Below, in pieces: positions 1-7,245 of a DNA stretch of 26,876 nucleotides. The DNA is taken from contig CAAEVK010000010.1 of NCBI GenBank assembly GCA_900759475.1, positions 1 to 26,876 of the forward strand, in the 5' to 3' direction. The notes beneath the pieces are model-generated. The model was not told the DNA's origin. It did no database searches and worked only from the letters and a program-made list of their open reading frames with translations. A program made the translations under genes and the position numbers. Origin of the DNA: Clostridia bacterium. Its GTDB lineage: Bacteria > Bacillota > Clostridia > TANB77 > CAG-508. Numbering within the stretch: position 1 is the first letter of the stretch; each line of letters begins with the position of its first letter.

Positions 1-437
1 ATAAAATGTTAATCTAAAAGCCCCGCTTCTTTTTAAGGGTAATTATTTCTAGGTTTTATATTTTATAATTTTTCCTATAGGCATCCACTTCCTTTCTCAA
101 TTCATTTTTATATTTTTGTTATTATCATTTTTTTATTCTTCGATAGGCATACCTCCTTTTTTTATTATTTGCCATACTTATATTGCATAATTATTTTTTC
201 CTCCTTCCTTTAATTTGTTCTTATTTTATCCGTTGTTTATGTTTTTTGTATGAACAACTGTTGATAGTTTTATTATTTTTATTTTTTCTTTTTTTCTCTC
301 CTTTCTTTATTTTGTTTTTATTTTATCTGTATTATATGGCTTTTTTGTGATTATGTTTTGAATCTTTAGGATCTATTATTTCTATCAATGAAAAAAATAA
401 AAAGGTATATATCTTCTCTACACCTTTTTATTTTTTC
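1..437. other. AT-rich intergenic stretch, no gene recognised
   Basis: No convincing gene is present. The minus strand is purine-rich and holds strong Shine-Dalgarno-like stretches followed by very short ORFs (for example AGGAGGT then ATG near 136-150, giving five codons, and GGAAGTGG then ATG near 75-95, giving eleven). Two imperfect copies of an approximately 35-base AT-rich unit lie around 205-240 and 300-340. The stretch from 396 belongs to the terminator of the kinase operon. I see no RNA gene here. Confidence 0.5.
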
Positions 438-438
438 T
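396..438 (-). terminator. Rho-independent terminator after histidine kinase
   Basis: The arms AATAAAAAGGT (396-406) and ACCTTTTTATT (422-432) form an 11-bp stem directly beyond the kinase stop codon. On the minus strand the stem is followed by a T-run, as expected for a terminator of this operon. Confidence 0.75.
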
Positions 439-1961
439 TATTCATTTATTGTTTCATCACTTAAGTCTAAATCAAAATAGAATTCCACTCCATCTTCTGT
501 ATTAAATGCTCCATAATCATTTTGATAATTATTCATAATCGCTTTTACTAAAGATAAGCCTATTCCAGTTCCTCCATTTTCTCTATTTCTTGAAGAATCA
601 ATTTTATAAAATCTATTCCAAATTCTATTTAAGTTTTCTTCATCAATTTTTTCTCCTGTATTGTATACACTAACTCTTATTTTATTTTTTCCATCTAACT
701 CTTTTACCGTAATTCTAATTTGTTTTTTACCATTAATTTCCAGAGCATGTTTTATTGCATTGGTAAAGTAATTTGTAATTATTTGCTCTATATAAAAATC
801 ATCTGCATTGACATAGTATTTTTTCTGTGGCTCATATTCTATAGTAATATTTTTTTCTTCATACATTACTTTACTTTTTCTAATTACTTCTTGGATTAAT
901 TCTGTTACATCAAATTTTTGGTTATTAAACTCTCTCTTCCCATATTCCAATTTCATTAATTCTAACAATTGTTTTACTAATCGATCCATTTTATTTGCTT
1001 CATCTAAAATAACATCTGCATAAAATTCTCTACTTTCTGGGTCTGTATTAACATTTTCTTTTAATCCTTCTGCATATCCTTGTATAATAGCAATCGGCGT
1101 TTTTAGTTCATGAGATACATCCGAAATAAATTGTTTCCTCATTTCATCAATTCTAGATTTTTTTTCAATATCTTTTTCTAATTCAATATTGCTTTCTTTC
1201 AATTGTTTAATAGTAGTTTCTAATTTTTCAGAAACGGTATTCATACTTTTTCCTAATTCGTCTACTTCATCACCTGTATCCAGTACTCTATATTTCTTAC
1301 TAAAGTCCAACTGTGACATTCTTTTAGCAATATCATTTAGTTTTTCAATTGGTTTGGTGAATTTTTTAGCAATAAATAATACAGTAATTCCACCACCAAT
1401 AATAGCAACTCCTCCAATTAAATATAGAAAATTATTAGAAATTTTAACATTTTCTCTAATAGATGTAATTGGAATTCTAATATATAAAACATAACCATTA
1501 TCTAAATTTCCAGATAGTAAAATAAATCCTACTCCATTTTTTGTGTCTTGTGTTTTGCGAATACTAATTTTGTCATTAGAAAATAAAATATTACGTTCTC
1601 CAAACCAGCTTGTTGCACTATTTTCAATTTCACTTATTTTTCCTATTGTAGAGGAAAAATCTTTGTTAGATGTATACAGAGTTATTCCTGTATCTGTTTT
1701 AATAATAATGTCAAAATTATTATTAAGTGATGCTTTTTCTAATTCTAGTTCAATATCAATTCCAGAATCTGGATTTGTATAATATTGATTAATACTTGTA
1801 TATACCTCCATTAAGTCTTTTTGTTTAGAATATAAATAAAATGTTTCTAATACAAAGTTATTTAATAGTATTAAAAAAACAATAATAATAATAACGACGA
1901 CACATAAAGTAATAAATAATTTAGTTCTTACAGACTGTAAGCTTTTTTTAATTTTTTCCAT
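438..1961 (-). CDS. Membrane sensor histidine kinase (HAMP, HisKA, HATPase)
   Basis: Sensor kinase of a two-component system, expected to phosphorylate the response regulator encoded just upstream. Visible order: a membrane segment near the N-terminus, an extracellular loop of about 140 residues, a second membrane segment (LIGGVAIIGGGITVLFIA), HAMP, the phosphoacceptor motif VSHELKTP, an N-box (NAIKHA) and a final G-box (GGTGIGLSLVKAI). The usual DxGxG box reads NTGEKI, a variant seen in VanS-like kinases. I chose the ATG at 1961 because GGGAG lies six bases before it; an in-frame ATG at 1985 overlaps the regulator's stop. There is no in-frame CGG, and the frame is intact. The signal sensed is unknown. 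Confidence 0.92.
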   Translation of the reverse strand: MEKIKKSLQSVRTKLFITLCVVVIIIIVFLILLNNFVLETFYLYSKQKDLMEVYTSINQYYTNPDSGIDIELELEKASLNNNFDIIIKTDTGITLYTSNKDFSSTIGKISEIENSATSWFGERNILFSNDKISIRKTQDTKNGVGFILLSGNLDNGYVLYIRIPITSIRENVKISNNFLYLIGGVAIIGGGITVLFIAKKFTKPIEKLNDIAKRMSQLDFSKKYRVLDTGDEVDELGKSMNTVSEKLETTIKQLKESNIELEKDIEKKSRIDEMRKQFISDVSHELKTPIAIIQGYAEGLKENVNTDPESREFYADVILDEANKMDRLVKQLLELMKLEYGKREFNNQKFDVTELIQEVIRKSKVMYEEKNITIEYEPQKKYYVNADDFYIEQIITNYFTNAIKHALEINGKKQIRITVKELDGKNKIRVSVYNTGEKIDEENLNRIWNRFYKIDSSRNRENGGTGIGLSLVKAIMNNYQNDYGAFNTEDGVEFYFDLDLSDETINE

Positions 1962-1981
1962 CTTCTGCTCCCATTTTAAAA

Positions 1982-2659
1982 TCATTTTAGTTCAAATTTA
2001 TACCCTACACCTCTAATTGTTTTAATATACTTTCCTTTTTTTCCTAATTTATGTCTTATTTTTTTTATATGACTATCAATTGTTCTTGAATCTCCATAGT
2101 AATCATAATTCCAGACATTATTTAATATTTTGTCTCGAGATAATGCAATATTTTCGTTATCTAACAAATATTTTAATAACTCATATTCTCTTAAACTTAA
2201 TTCTATTACTTTTTCATCTACTGTTACAGTTCTGCCTTGTTCATCAATTACAATTCCATTATAGTCTTTTTTCTCTGTTTTATCTCCATTCACTCTTTTT
2301 AAAATTGCCTCTACTCTAGCTACAAGTATTTTAGGGCTAAATGGTTTTGCAATATACTCATCTACTCCTAGTTCAAATCCAAAAAGTTCATCTTGTTCTT
2401 CTCCTCTTGCTGTTAACATAATAATAGGAACTTTGGAAGTTTGTCTAATTTGTCTTAAAACAGACCAACCATCTAGTTTTGGCATCATAACATCTAATAA
2501 AATTAAATTAATCTTATTTCCTTCTGTTTCAAAAACCTCTAGTGCCTTTTCACCATTTTCTGCTTCTAAAATATGGTATCCTTTCACTTTTAAAAAGTCC
2601 TTAATTAATTTTCGCATTCTTGCTTCATCATCTACTATTAATACTGTTGTTTCATTCAT
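1982..2659 (-). CDS. OmpR/PhoB-family response regulator
   Basis: DNA-binding response regulator. The receiver domain shows the acidic pocket (VDDE), the phosphoacceptor aspartate in LLDVMMPKLDG, and the conserved threonine and lysine (LTARG, AKPFSP). The C-terminal winged helix contains LREYELLKYL and a recognition region ending RTIDSHIKKIRHKLG, then the typical RGVGYKFE end. Its stop region lies directly against the kinase gene, so the two are co-transcribed. Two ATGs compete (2665 and 2659); the AGGAG is only two bases from the first and eight from the second, so I prefer 2659. The upstream L,D-transpeptidase may be in the same operon, which would suit a cell-envelope stress role, but that is inference. 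Confidence 0.93.
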   Translation of the reverse strand: MNETTVLIVDDEARMRKLIKDFLKVKGYHILEAENGEKALEVFETEGNKINLILLDVMMPKLDGWSVLRQIRQTSKVPIIMLTARGEEQDELFGFELGVDEYIAKPFSPKILVARVEAILKRVNGDKTEKKDYNGIVIDEQGRTVTVDEKVIELSLREYELLKYLLDNENIALSRDKILNNVWNYDYYGDSRTIDSHIKKIRHKLGKKGKYIKTIRGVGYKFELK

Positions 2660-2739
2660 ATTCATTTCTCCTTTTCTTAAATGTATTATACATTATAATT
2701 TGTTATTATGTCTATATTGTGAAAAGAAAAAGAATATTA

Positions 2740-3444
2740 TTAATCTATTAATTCTCCAAACATTTTTTTCTGCATTTCAATATCAACTGTTTTTCTAACA
2801 TATAAACCATTTTTTTTACAATATTTTTCAATTGCTTTTTCTGTGTCCTTACCAAACTTTCCATTTGGCTCTCCTATAAAAAAGCCTTCCTCTTTTAATT
2901 TAAATTGAATTGCTTTTACATCAGAACCATACATTCCAGACTTTAAATATCGATATCCCCTTCCAAAATCTCTGTATACACCATCTATAATTGTTACCTT
3001 TGTTCCTATTGGAATATAATTATATAATTCGGCCACTTCTTTATTATTCATTCTAATACAGCCATGGGAACTACACCAACCAACTGAATAAATCTCTGTA
3101 GTCCCATGTATACCAAATTTTCCCCAAGGTACATTAAATCCTAACCAACTTCCCCCAAATCCTTCTCCCCATTTTCCTTTTGAAATAATTGTCCATGTTC
3201 CAATAGGAGAAGGTGTTGTTGGCTTTCCACCTGCACAAGTATATATTTTTATACAAGTACCATTTTCCATAACATACATTTTTGATTCTTCTACATCTAC
3301 TAAAATTTTATACTTTGTTCCTATATTTTGTGACAAAGTCTGTACTGTTTGTGAACCTGAAACTATAATACCAATAATAGCTATCATAATAATTATTACG
3401 ATAGCTATTATTTTTTTACTAATAAAAATAACTTTTTTCTTCAT
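2740..3444 (-). CDS. L,D-transpeptidase (YkuD) with peptidoglycan-binding domain
   Basis: Cell-wall cross-linking enzyme of the YkuD family. The N-terminus has lysines followed by a long hydrophobic segment (residues about 12-30), so it is membrane-anchored or secreted. The YkuD domain follows, with the catalytic signature: a histidine in GIHGT and the SHGCIRM motif carrying the catalytic cysteine. The last 70 residues resemble a PG_binding_1 domain (GSDVKAIQFKLKEEGF). Such enzymes form 3-3 cross-links in peptidoglycan or act as spore or envelope transpeptidases. It lies 74 bases upstream of the response regulator on the same strand. The frame is intact, with no in-frame CGG. Confidence 0.92.
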   Translation of the reverse strand: MKKKVIFISKKIIAIVIIIMIAIIGIIVSGSQTVQTLSQNIGTKYKILVDVEESKMYVMENGTCIKIYTCAGGKPTTPSPIGTWTIISKGKWGEGFGGSWLGFNVPWGKFGIHGTTEIYSVGWCSSHGCIRMNNKEVAELYNYIPIGTKVTIIDGVYRDFGRGYRYLKSGMYGSDVKAIQFKLKEEGFFIGEPNGKFGKDTEKAIEKYCKKNGLYVRKTVDIEMQKKMFGELID

Positions 3445-3496
3445 ATTTTATATTTATGCTTTTATACGGTATTTATACCATATAAGAAAATTCATT

Positions 3497-4576
3497 TTAT
3501 TTTATATATTCATTTAATGGTTTTATTCTATAATTTAGTTCCCCCATTTTATCTGTTGTAATATATCCACTCGGTGCATTTATAACATCTGGTAATCTGT
3601 TAACAATAGTTGCACAAGTTAATTCCACAGTTGCTGGTCTTGCAATAACTAGTGTAGTATTTGGTTCTCCTTCTATTGTCCATTCATTTTTATCATAATC
3701 TTCTGGTGAATATACTTTTCCAATACATTCTGATTCAATGGTAATTCCTTCTTTTGTTTTTGTAGTAACAACTGCGCTCATTCCTGTTGCCATTCCTGCT
3801 TTTACAGTCATGCCTAAAGTAGAAGATACAATATCTTTTGAATACGTTTGTGGTACGCATTTTTGTGTTTGTGAAACTACTGTTAAGCCTAATTTTGAAC
3901 ATAACCATCCATTTACATTCCACATATAAGATGGTGCATATTCTCCCTTTTCAATAATAGCTTGTCTTTGTTCATCTGAAATTTTGTCTGCAGAAGCAAC
4001 CTCTTTTTCAAATGTGTCTAAATCTAGTCCTGCCCCATGTGCTTGTGCAAGAGCTATTCCATAATCTTCTACATTATAGCTTGAACTTCCTTTTATTTTA
4101 GTAATTTTGTGAGTAGAACCTGCTATTGAGCTAATTAATTGTCCCCAATAAATATCTTGATATCCACTACCTGTAATTGTACAATTATTTTTCTTTGCAA
4201 GTTCATCAATTTTTTTTGTTACTTTTGGATTAGAATTTTGTGGATAAAAAGCTTCCTCACAAGTTGTAATAGCATTAATTCCTAATTTTGCACAAAGCAA
4301 TAAAGCTTCTTCTACATCCGAAATTAAGCTCATTGTTGTAACAATAGCAATATCTGGCTTTACTTGTTTTAACATTTCTTCTGCCTTTTCTACTCCTGTT
4401 ACAACAACTCCTTTTGCTTCTGTCCCCATTACATCACCAATATCTTTTCTAATTACTGTTGGATTTACATCAATTGCTCCAACAATTTCAGCCCCTTTTT
4501 CATAAACATAACGCATTGTATATACTGACATTTTTCCAGTACCATATTGTACTACTCTTATTTTTCTGTCCATCAT
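3497..4576 (-). CDS. NAD(P)-dependent oxidoreductase, 2,4-diaminopentanoate dehydrogenase-like
   Basis: Dihydrodipicolinate-reductase-fold dehydrogenase of about 360 residues. The N-terminus has a Rossmann nucleotide-binding pattern (VVQYGTGKM) and an acidic residue after the second strand (GAIDVNP). The remainder resembles 2,4-diaminopentanoate dehydrogenases of ornithine-fermenting clostridia, including a region GSGYQDIYWGQ. In that pathway the enzyme removes an amino group from 2,4-diaminopentanoate to give 2-amino-4-oxopentanoate. No other ornithine-fermentation gene lies in the window, so the substrate is uncertain. GGAGG precedes tandem ATG codons, and the first is used here. The frame is intact. 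Confidence 0.72.
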   Translation of the reverse strand: MMDRKIRVVQYGTGKMSVYTMRYVYEKGAEIVGAIDVNPTVIRKDIGDVMGTEAKGVVVTGVEKAEEMLKQVKPDIAIVTTMSLISDVEEALLLCAKLGINAITTCEEAFYPQNSNPKVTKKIDELAKKNNCTITGSGYQDIYWGQLISSIAGSTHKITKIKGSSSYNVEDYGIALAQAHGAGLDLDTFEKEVASADKISDEQRQAIIEKGEYAPSYMWNVNGWLCSKLGLTVVSQTQKCVPQTYSKDIVSSTLGMTVKAGMATGMSAVVTTKTKEGITIESECIGKVYSPEDYDKNEWTIEGEPNTTLVIARPATVELTCATIVNRLPDVINAPSGYITTDKMGELNYRIKPLNEYIK

Positions 4577-4630
4577 TTATTTTCCTCCTTTTTATTTTAT
4601 TACATAAATTATGCTCTATTTTTTATTTTT

Positions 4631-5293
4631 TTATTCTTTTATTTCTGTAAACATTTCTTTACCTACTCCACAAATTGGACATTTCCAATCTTTAGGTAAA
4701 TCTTCAAATTTCATTTTTTCTTTTACTTCATCATAAACATAGCCACACATTTGGCATTTATATTTTTTCTTTTCTATTTTTGGCTTTTCTTCTATCTCTA
4801 TATAAGTCGGTGCAGTTTTAGGTGCTGTTCCTTTAATTACCTGATGATAATATGCATATGTCATAGGAACTTTATTAGATACTTTTTTTGCATCTAACAC
4901 TTTTGCTAACACAATATAATGTGTTTCTACTTCTATAGTATTACATACTTCTGCAATTAAATAACTACAAATATTTTCTTCTACTACTGGTATGTCGCTT
5001 ACTTCCCTATAAGATATATTTTCAAATTTATCTGTATCCTTTGATGAAAAGAAACCAAATTTTCCAATTACTTTAGCATCTGTTTCTTGTGATAAAATTG
5101 ATACTGCAAATTTTTGCCCAGTTGATAAAGCTTGTTTTGTATAATTATTTTTATTAATACTAACTGCAATAATTGGGTTTTCAGAAGTTATTTGTGTAAC
5201 AGTATTGACAAAACATCCTATATTCCTTCCTTGATACTTTGTTGATACAACATACATTCCATAAGATAAATCATGAAAAACAGTTTTATCCAT
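4631..5293 (-). CDS. Flavin reductase-rubredoxin fusion (Hrb-type)
   Basis: Two-domain redox protein. Residues 1 to about 155 form an FMN-binding flavin reductase domain (start MDKTVFHDLSYGMYV, internal QALSTGQKFAVSIL). The C-terminal 50 residues are a rubredoxin with two iron-binding pairs, CQMCGYVYD and CPICGVGK. The architecture matches high-molecular-weight rubredoxins of anaerobes, which pass electrons from NAD(P)H to oxygen- or NO-reducing flavodiiron proteins. It supports an anaerobic host. A clear GGAGG lies before the ATG. It is 54 bases upstream of the dehydrogenase on the same strand. The frame is intact. Confidence 0.88.
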   Translation of the reverse strand: MDKTVFHDLSYGMYVVSTKYQGRNIGCFVNTVTQITSENPIIAVSINKNNYTKQALSTGQKFAVSILSQETDAKVIGKFGFFSSKDTDKFENISYREVSDIPVVEENICSYLIAEVCNTIEVETHYIVLAKVLDAKKVSNKVPMTYAYYHQVIKGTAPKTAPTYIEIEEKPKIEKKKYKCQMCGYVYDEVKEKMKFEDLPKDWKCPICGVGKEMFTEIKE

Positions 5294-5357
5294 ATTCTTC
5301 CTCCTTTCTTTTCATCAATATATACTAATAAAATTTTTTTGTCTAGTATTTTTTCAG

Positions 5358-5385
5358 TTGTAATTTTTAAAATTTATGTTATAAT
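5358..5385 (+). promoter_or_regulatory. Candidate sigma-A promoter for the DUF4364 gene
   Basis: TTGTAA at 5358 and TATAAT at 5380 are separated by 16 bases, with an extended -10 TG. The -10 lies about 27 bases before the start codon at 5412. Confidence 0.55.
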
Positions 5386-5411
5386 ATTAACAATAAAGGA
5401 AGGTTTTTATT

Positions 5412-5942
5412 ATGATGCTTTCATCTGATGGGAATACTTTAGCAGAAGGTAAAGTAATTATTTTATATATTTTAGAAAAAATAGCAAAGCCAGTTACCAA
5501 TGATGCTTTGCTTAATGTTGTTGCTACATTAACAGATATGAATTATTTTTATTTTCAACAATTTTTGTTAGACTTAATTAGTGAAAAATATATTGTTTGT
5601 TATCCAAACGAATCTGGAGAACTTTATGAAATAACACCAAATGGAAAAGAAATGTTAAAACTCATTGGTGATATTATTCCCGGTATTACCAAACTTCGTA
5701 TTGATACTAATTTAAAAGAAAACTTAAATAAAGTAGAAGAATCTCTTTCGGTTACAGCAGATTTTATTCCTCATTCCGAAAATGAATATAGTGTTCAATG
5801 TAAAATTACAGAAAACAATACTACCTTATTCCAAATAGAAACTTTTGCTGGCTCTCGTGAACAAGCAAAAAAAATTGTAAATAATTGGATAGAGAATGCA
5901 ACTGATATTTATCCACAAATTTTAAATATTCTAACAAAATAA
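5412..5942 (+). CDS. DUF4364-family protein
   Basis: Protein of 176 residues resembling the DUF4364 family, which is common in Clostridia. The N-terminal half looks like a winged-helix reader (VIILYILEKIAKPVTNDALLN, then a wing-like segment ending in GKEML), so a DNA-binding regulator is plausible but unproven. The C-terminal half is an alpha/beta domain without recognisable catalytic residues. AGGAAGG precedes the ATG. It is transcribed alone and converges with the methyltransferase gene. Out-of-frame CGG trinucleotides (5681, 5749) are present and do not disturb the frame. Confidence 0.75.
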   Translation: MMLSSDGNTLAEGKVIILYILEKIAKPVTNDALLNVVATLTDMNYFYFQQFLLDLISEKYIVCYPNESGELYEITPNGKEMLKLIGDIIPGITKLRIDTNLKENLNKVEESLSVTADFIPHSENEYSVQCKITENNTTLFQIETFAGSREQAKKIVNNWIENATDIYPQILNILTK

Positions 5943-5990
5943 TCCATTAGCCTAAAATAAGTTAAAACACTATTTTTATTATAATGTACA

Positions 5991-6057
5991 TAAGAAAAGT
6001 GGCTTCGCCATATGTACAGGTTTGCTTCGCAAACCGCACATCTAAGGAAACTTAACC
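5991..6057 (+). repeat. Palindromic repeat unit, copy A (inverted partner at 7172-7240)
   Basis: This 67-base unit contains two short hairpins with three-base loops: TGGC TTC GCCA and GGTTTGC TTC GCAAACC. A closely matching copy lies in reverse orientation at 7172-7240, differing at a few bases and by a two-base length change. The pair brackets the TrmH-family gene. Confidence 0.85.
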
Positions 6058-6060
6058 TTG

Positions 6061-6095
6061 TTGTTCCGGAAAAATCTGCGATTTTTCCGGAACAA
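6061..6095. repeat. Perfect 16-bp hairpin beside repeat copy A
   Basis: The arms 6061-6076 (TTGTTCCGGAAAAATC) and 6080-6095 (GATTTTTCCGGAACAA) are exact reverse complements around the loop TGC. The style (long stem, three-base loop) matches the neighbouring hairpins. There is no strong T-run on either side, so it may be a repeat module or processing signal rather than a terminator. Confidence 0.75.
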
Positions 6096-6131
6096 TAAAA
6101 AAGTATTTAATATAAATATGTCATTTAAAAG

Positions 6132-6162
6132 AACCAATAGAAAATAAATTCTTCTATTGGTT
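6132..6162 (-). terminator. Terminator of the TrmH-family gene
   Basis: AACCAATAG (6132-6140) pairs with CTATTGGTT (6154-6162). The stem overlaps the stop codon reached in the corrected frame and is followed on the minus strand by C then TTTT. Confidence 0.65.
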
Positions 6163-6947
6163 TAATTTTTGTCTTATATATTCATATACGATAATACTGG
6201 TTGCTACTGCTGCATTTAAGCTTTCTGTTTTTCCGTAACATTGGTATTTTTATTTTTTGGTCTGCTAAGTCTAGTATTTCTTTTGAAACTCCATTTGCTT
6301 CGTTTCCAATTATAATACCTACTTTTTTATAGTTTACATCATAAATACTTTTTGCACCTTGTAGTAGTGATGTTGCCATTACTTGATATCCATGTTCTTT
6401 AATTGAAGAAATAGCATTTTTTAAGTTTTCCGCTTCTATTATGTTCACTCTAAAAATAGCTCCCATTGTAGATCGTACTACTTTCGAAGAATATACATCT
6501 ACTGTTCCATTTGATAATATAATTTGTTTTATTCCTGCACTATCTAATGTTCTAATAATTGTTCCTAAATTTCCTGGGTCTTGTATATTGTCTAAAATAA
6601 CAATTATATCTTCTGTATAGTTTATTTTTTTCTTTTCTTTTTTAGAAACAACTGCAAGTATTCCTTGTGGGTTCATAACTTCTGTCATACAATTAAAAAC
6701 TTTTTCGTTTACATAAATTAAATTGTACTTTGCTACTTCATATAAAAGTTCTTGCCCTAAAAAACCTTGTTTCTCACAATCATCACATATAACAATTGTT
6801 TTTATTTCTGCTTTTTCTGCTATTGCTTCTCCGAACTGTCTTAACTCCTTCTATAATATACAATCCTTGTTCATCTCTATACTTCTTTTCCTTTAATTTT
6901 CTAATTTGTTTAATTTGTTCATTATCTTTACTTGTAATTACTTGCAT
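6154..6947 (-). CDS. TrmH/SpoU-family RNA 2'-O-methyltransferase, read through two CGG +1 shifts
   Basis: Predicted SAM-dependent rRNA/tRNA ribose methyltransferase with a knotted SPOUT fold. The substrate-binding N-terminal domain begins MQVITSKDNEQIKQIRKLKE. The SPOUT core shows the three family motifs: DNIQDPGNLGTIIRT, GIIIGNEANGVS and IPMLGKTESLNAAVA. Reading is continuous only if C is skipped at two in-frame CGG codons: codon 39 (KTV-G-EAIAE) and codon 238 (IPML-G-KTESL), giving 263 residues, normal for the family. The second site is a strongly conserved glycine. Without the shifts the protein would stop early or end in an unrelated tail. I chose the ATG at 6947, eight bases from AGGA; another ATG lies at 6953. 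It is flanked by inverted repeats. Confidence 0.88.
6233..6235 (-). other. CGG +1 frameshift site, TrmH-family codon 238
   Basis: Upstream frame reads TTA CGG AAA AAC. Skipping C gives TTA GGA AAA ACA GAA and restores the conserved third SPOUT motif with its glycine. Confidence 0.92.
6831..6833 (-). other. CGG +1 frameshift site, TrmH-family codon 39
   Basis: Upstream frame reads GTT CGG AGA AGC and soon stops. Skipping C gives GTT GGA GAA GCA and an open frame into the SPOUT domain. Confidence 0.85.
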
Positions 6948-7031
6948 ATTCATTTCCTTTCATTATTTTATTTTGGATTGATGTGGACAATGCCTTTTTC
7001 ATATTAATTTTATTTTTATGTAAATATATGA

Positions 7032-7144
7032 TATAATATAAGTATTATACCAAGTAGGGTATATTAAATTAGAGAAAGAAAGGTTGGTTGTTATGACAAT
7101 TAAAAAGGTAATCCGTCGGAATCGACTTCATCAACAGGCAATAG
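7032..7144 (+). other. Possible small transcript or leader ORF containing CGG
   Basis: A TATAAT at 7032-7037 is followed by AAAGG and an ATG at 7093. In the ordinary frame the ORF runs 50 codons to 7245, but its C-terminal half is simply repeat copy B. Its codons 8-11 read CGT CGG AAT CGA, three of them arginine codons. If CGG shifts as elsewhere in the window, the peptide ends after 16 residues at 7144. A stem AGACTTT/AAAGTCT follows at 7143-7161. This could be a leader, a small RNA, or chance. I do not recognise the peptide. Confidence 0.25.
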
Positions 7145-7171
7145 ACTTTCTGGTAAAGTCTAATGCTGTGT

Positions 7172-7240
7172 GGTTAAGTTTCTTTGATTCGTGCGGTTTG
7201 CGGAGCAAACCTGTACATGTGGCGAAGCCACTTTTCTTAT
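7172..7240 (-). repeat. Palindromic repeat unit, copy B (inverted partner of 5991-6057)
   Basis: Reverse-orientation copy of the unit at 5991-6057, retaining both hairpins (loop TCC instead of TTC in the second). It abuts the end of mfd: the mfd stop overlaps its outer edge. Confidence 0.85.
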
Positions 7241-7245
7241 TTTAG
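7219..7245 (+). terminator. Terminator-like hairpin within repeat copy B
   Basis: GTGGC GAA GCCAC (7219-7231) is followed by TTTTCTTATTTT on the plus strand. It could end a plus-strand transcript arising near 7035. The same hairpin in copy A would terminate minus-strand transcription leaving the methyltransferase gene. Confidence 0.5.

Noticed and set aside
438..5293. CGG sites in the first five genes
   Set aside because: CGG trinucleotides there (for example at 709, 1123 and 4320 on the minus strand) are all out of phase and the frames are intact, so they serve as controls rather than shift sites.
7093..7245. 50-residue protein gene
   Set aside because: The second half is just the repeat unit read through, it contains two in-frame CGGs, and I recognise no family. 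It is kept only as a weak leader candidate.
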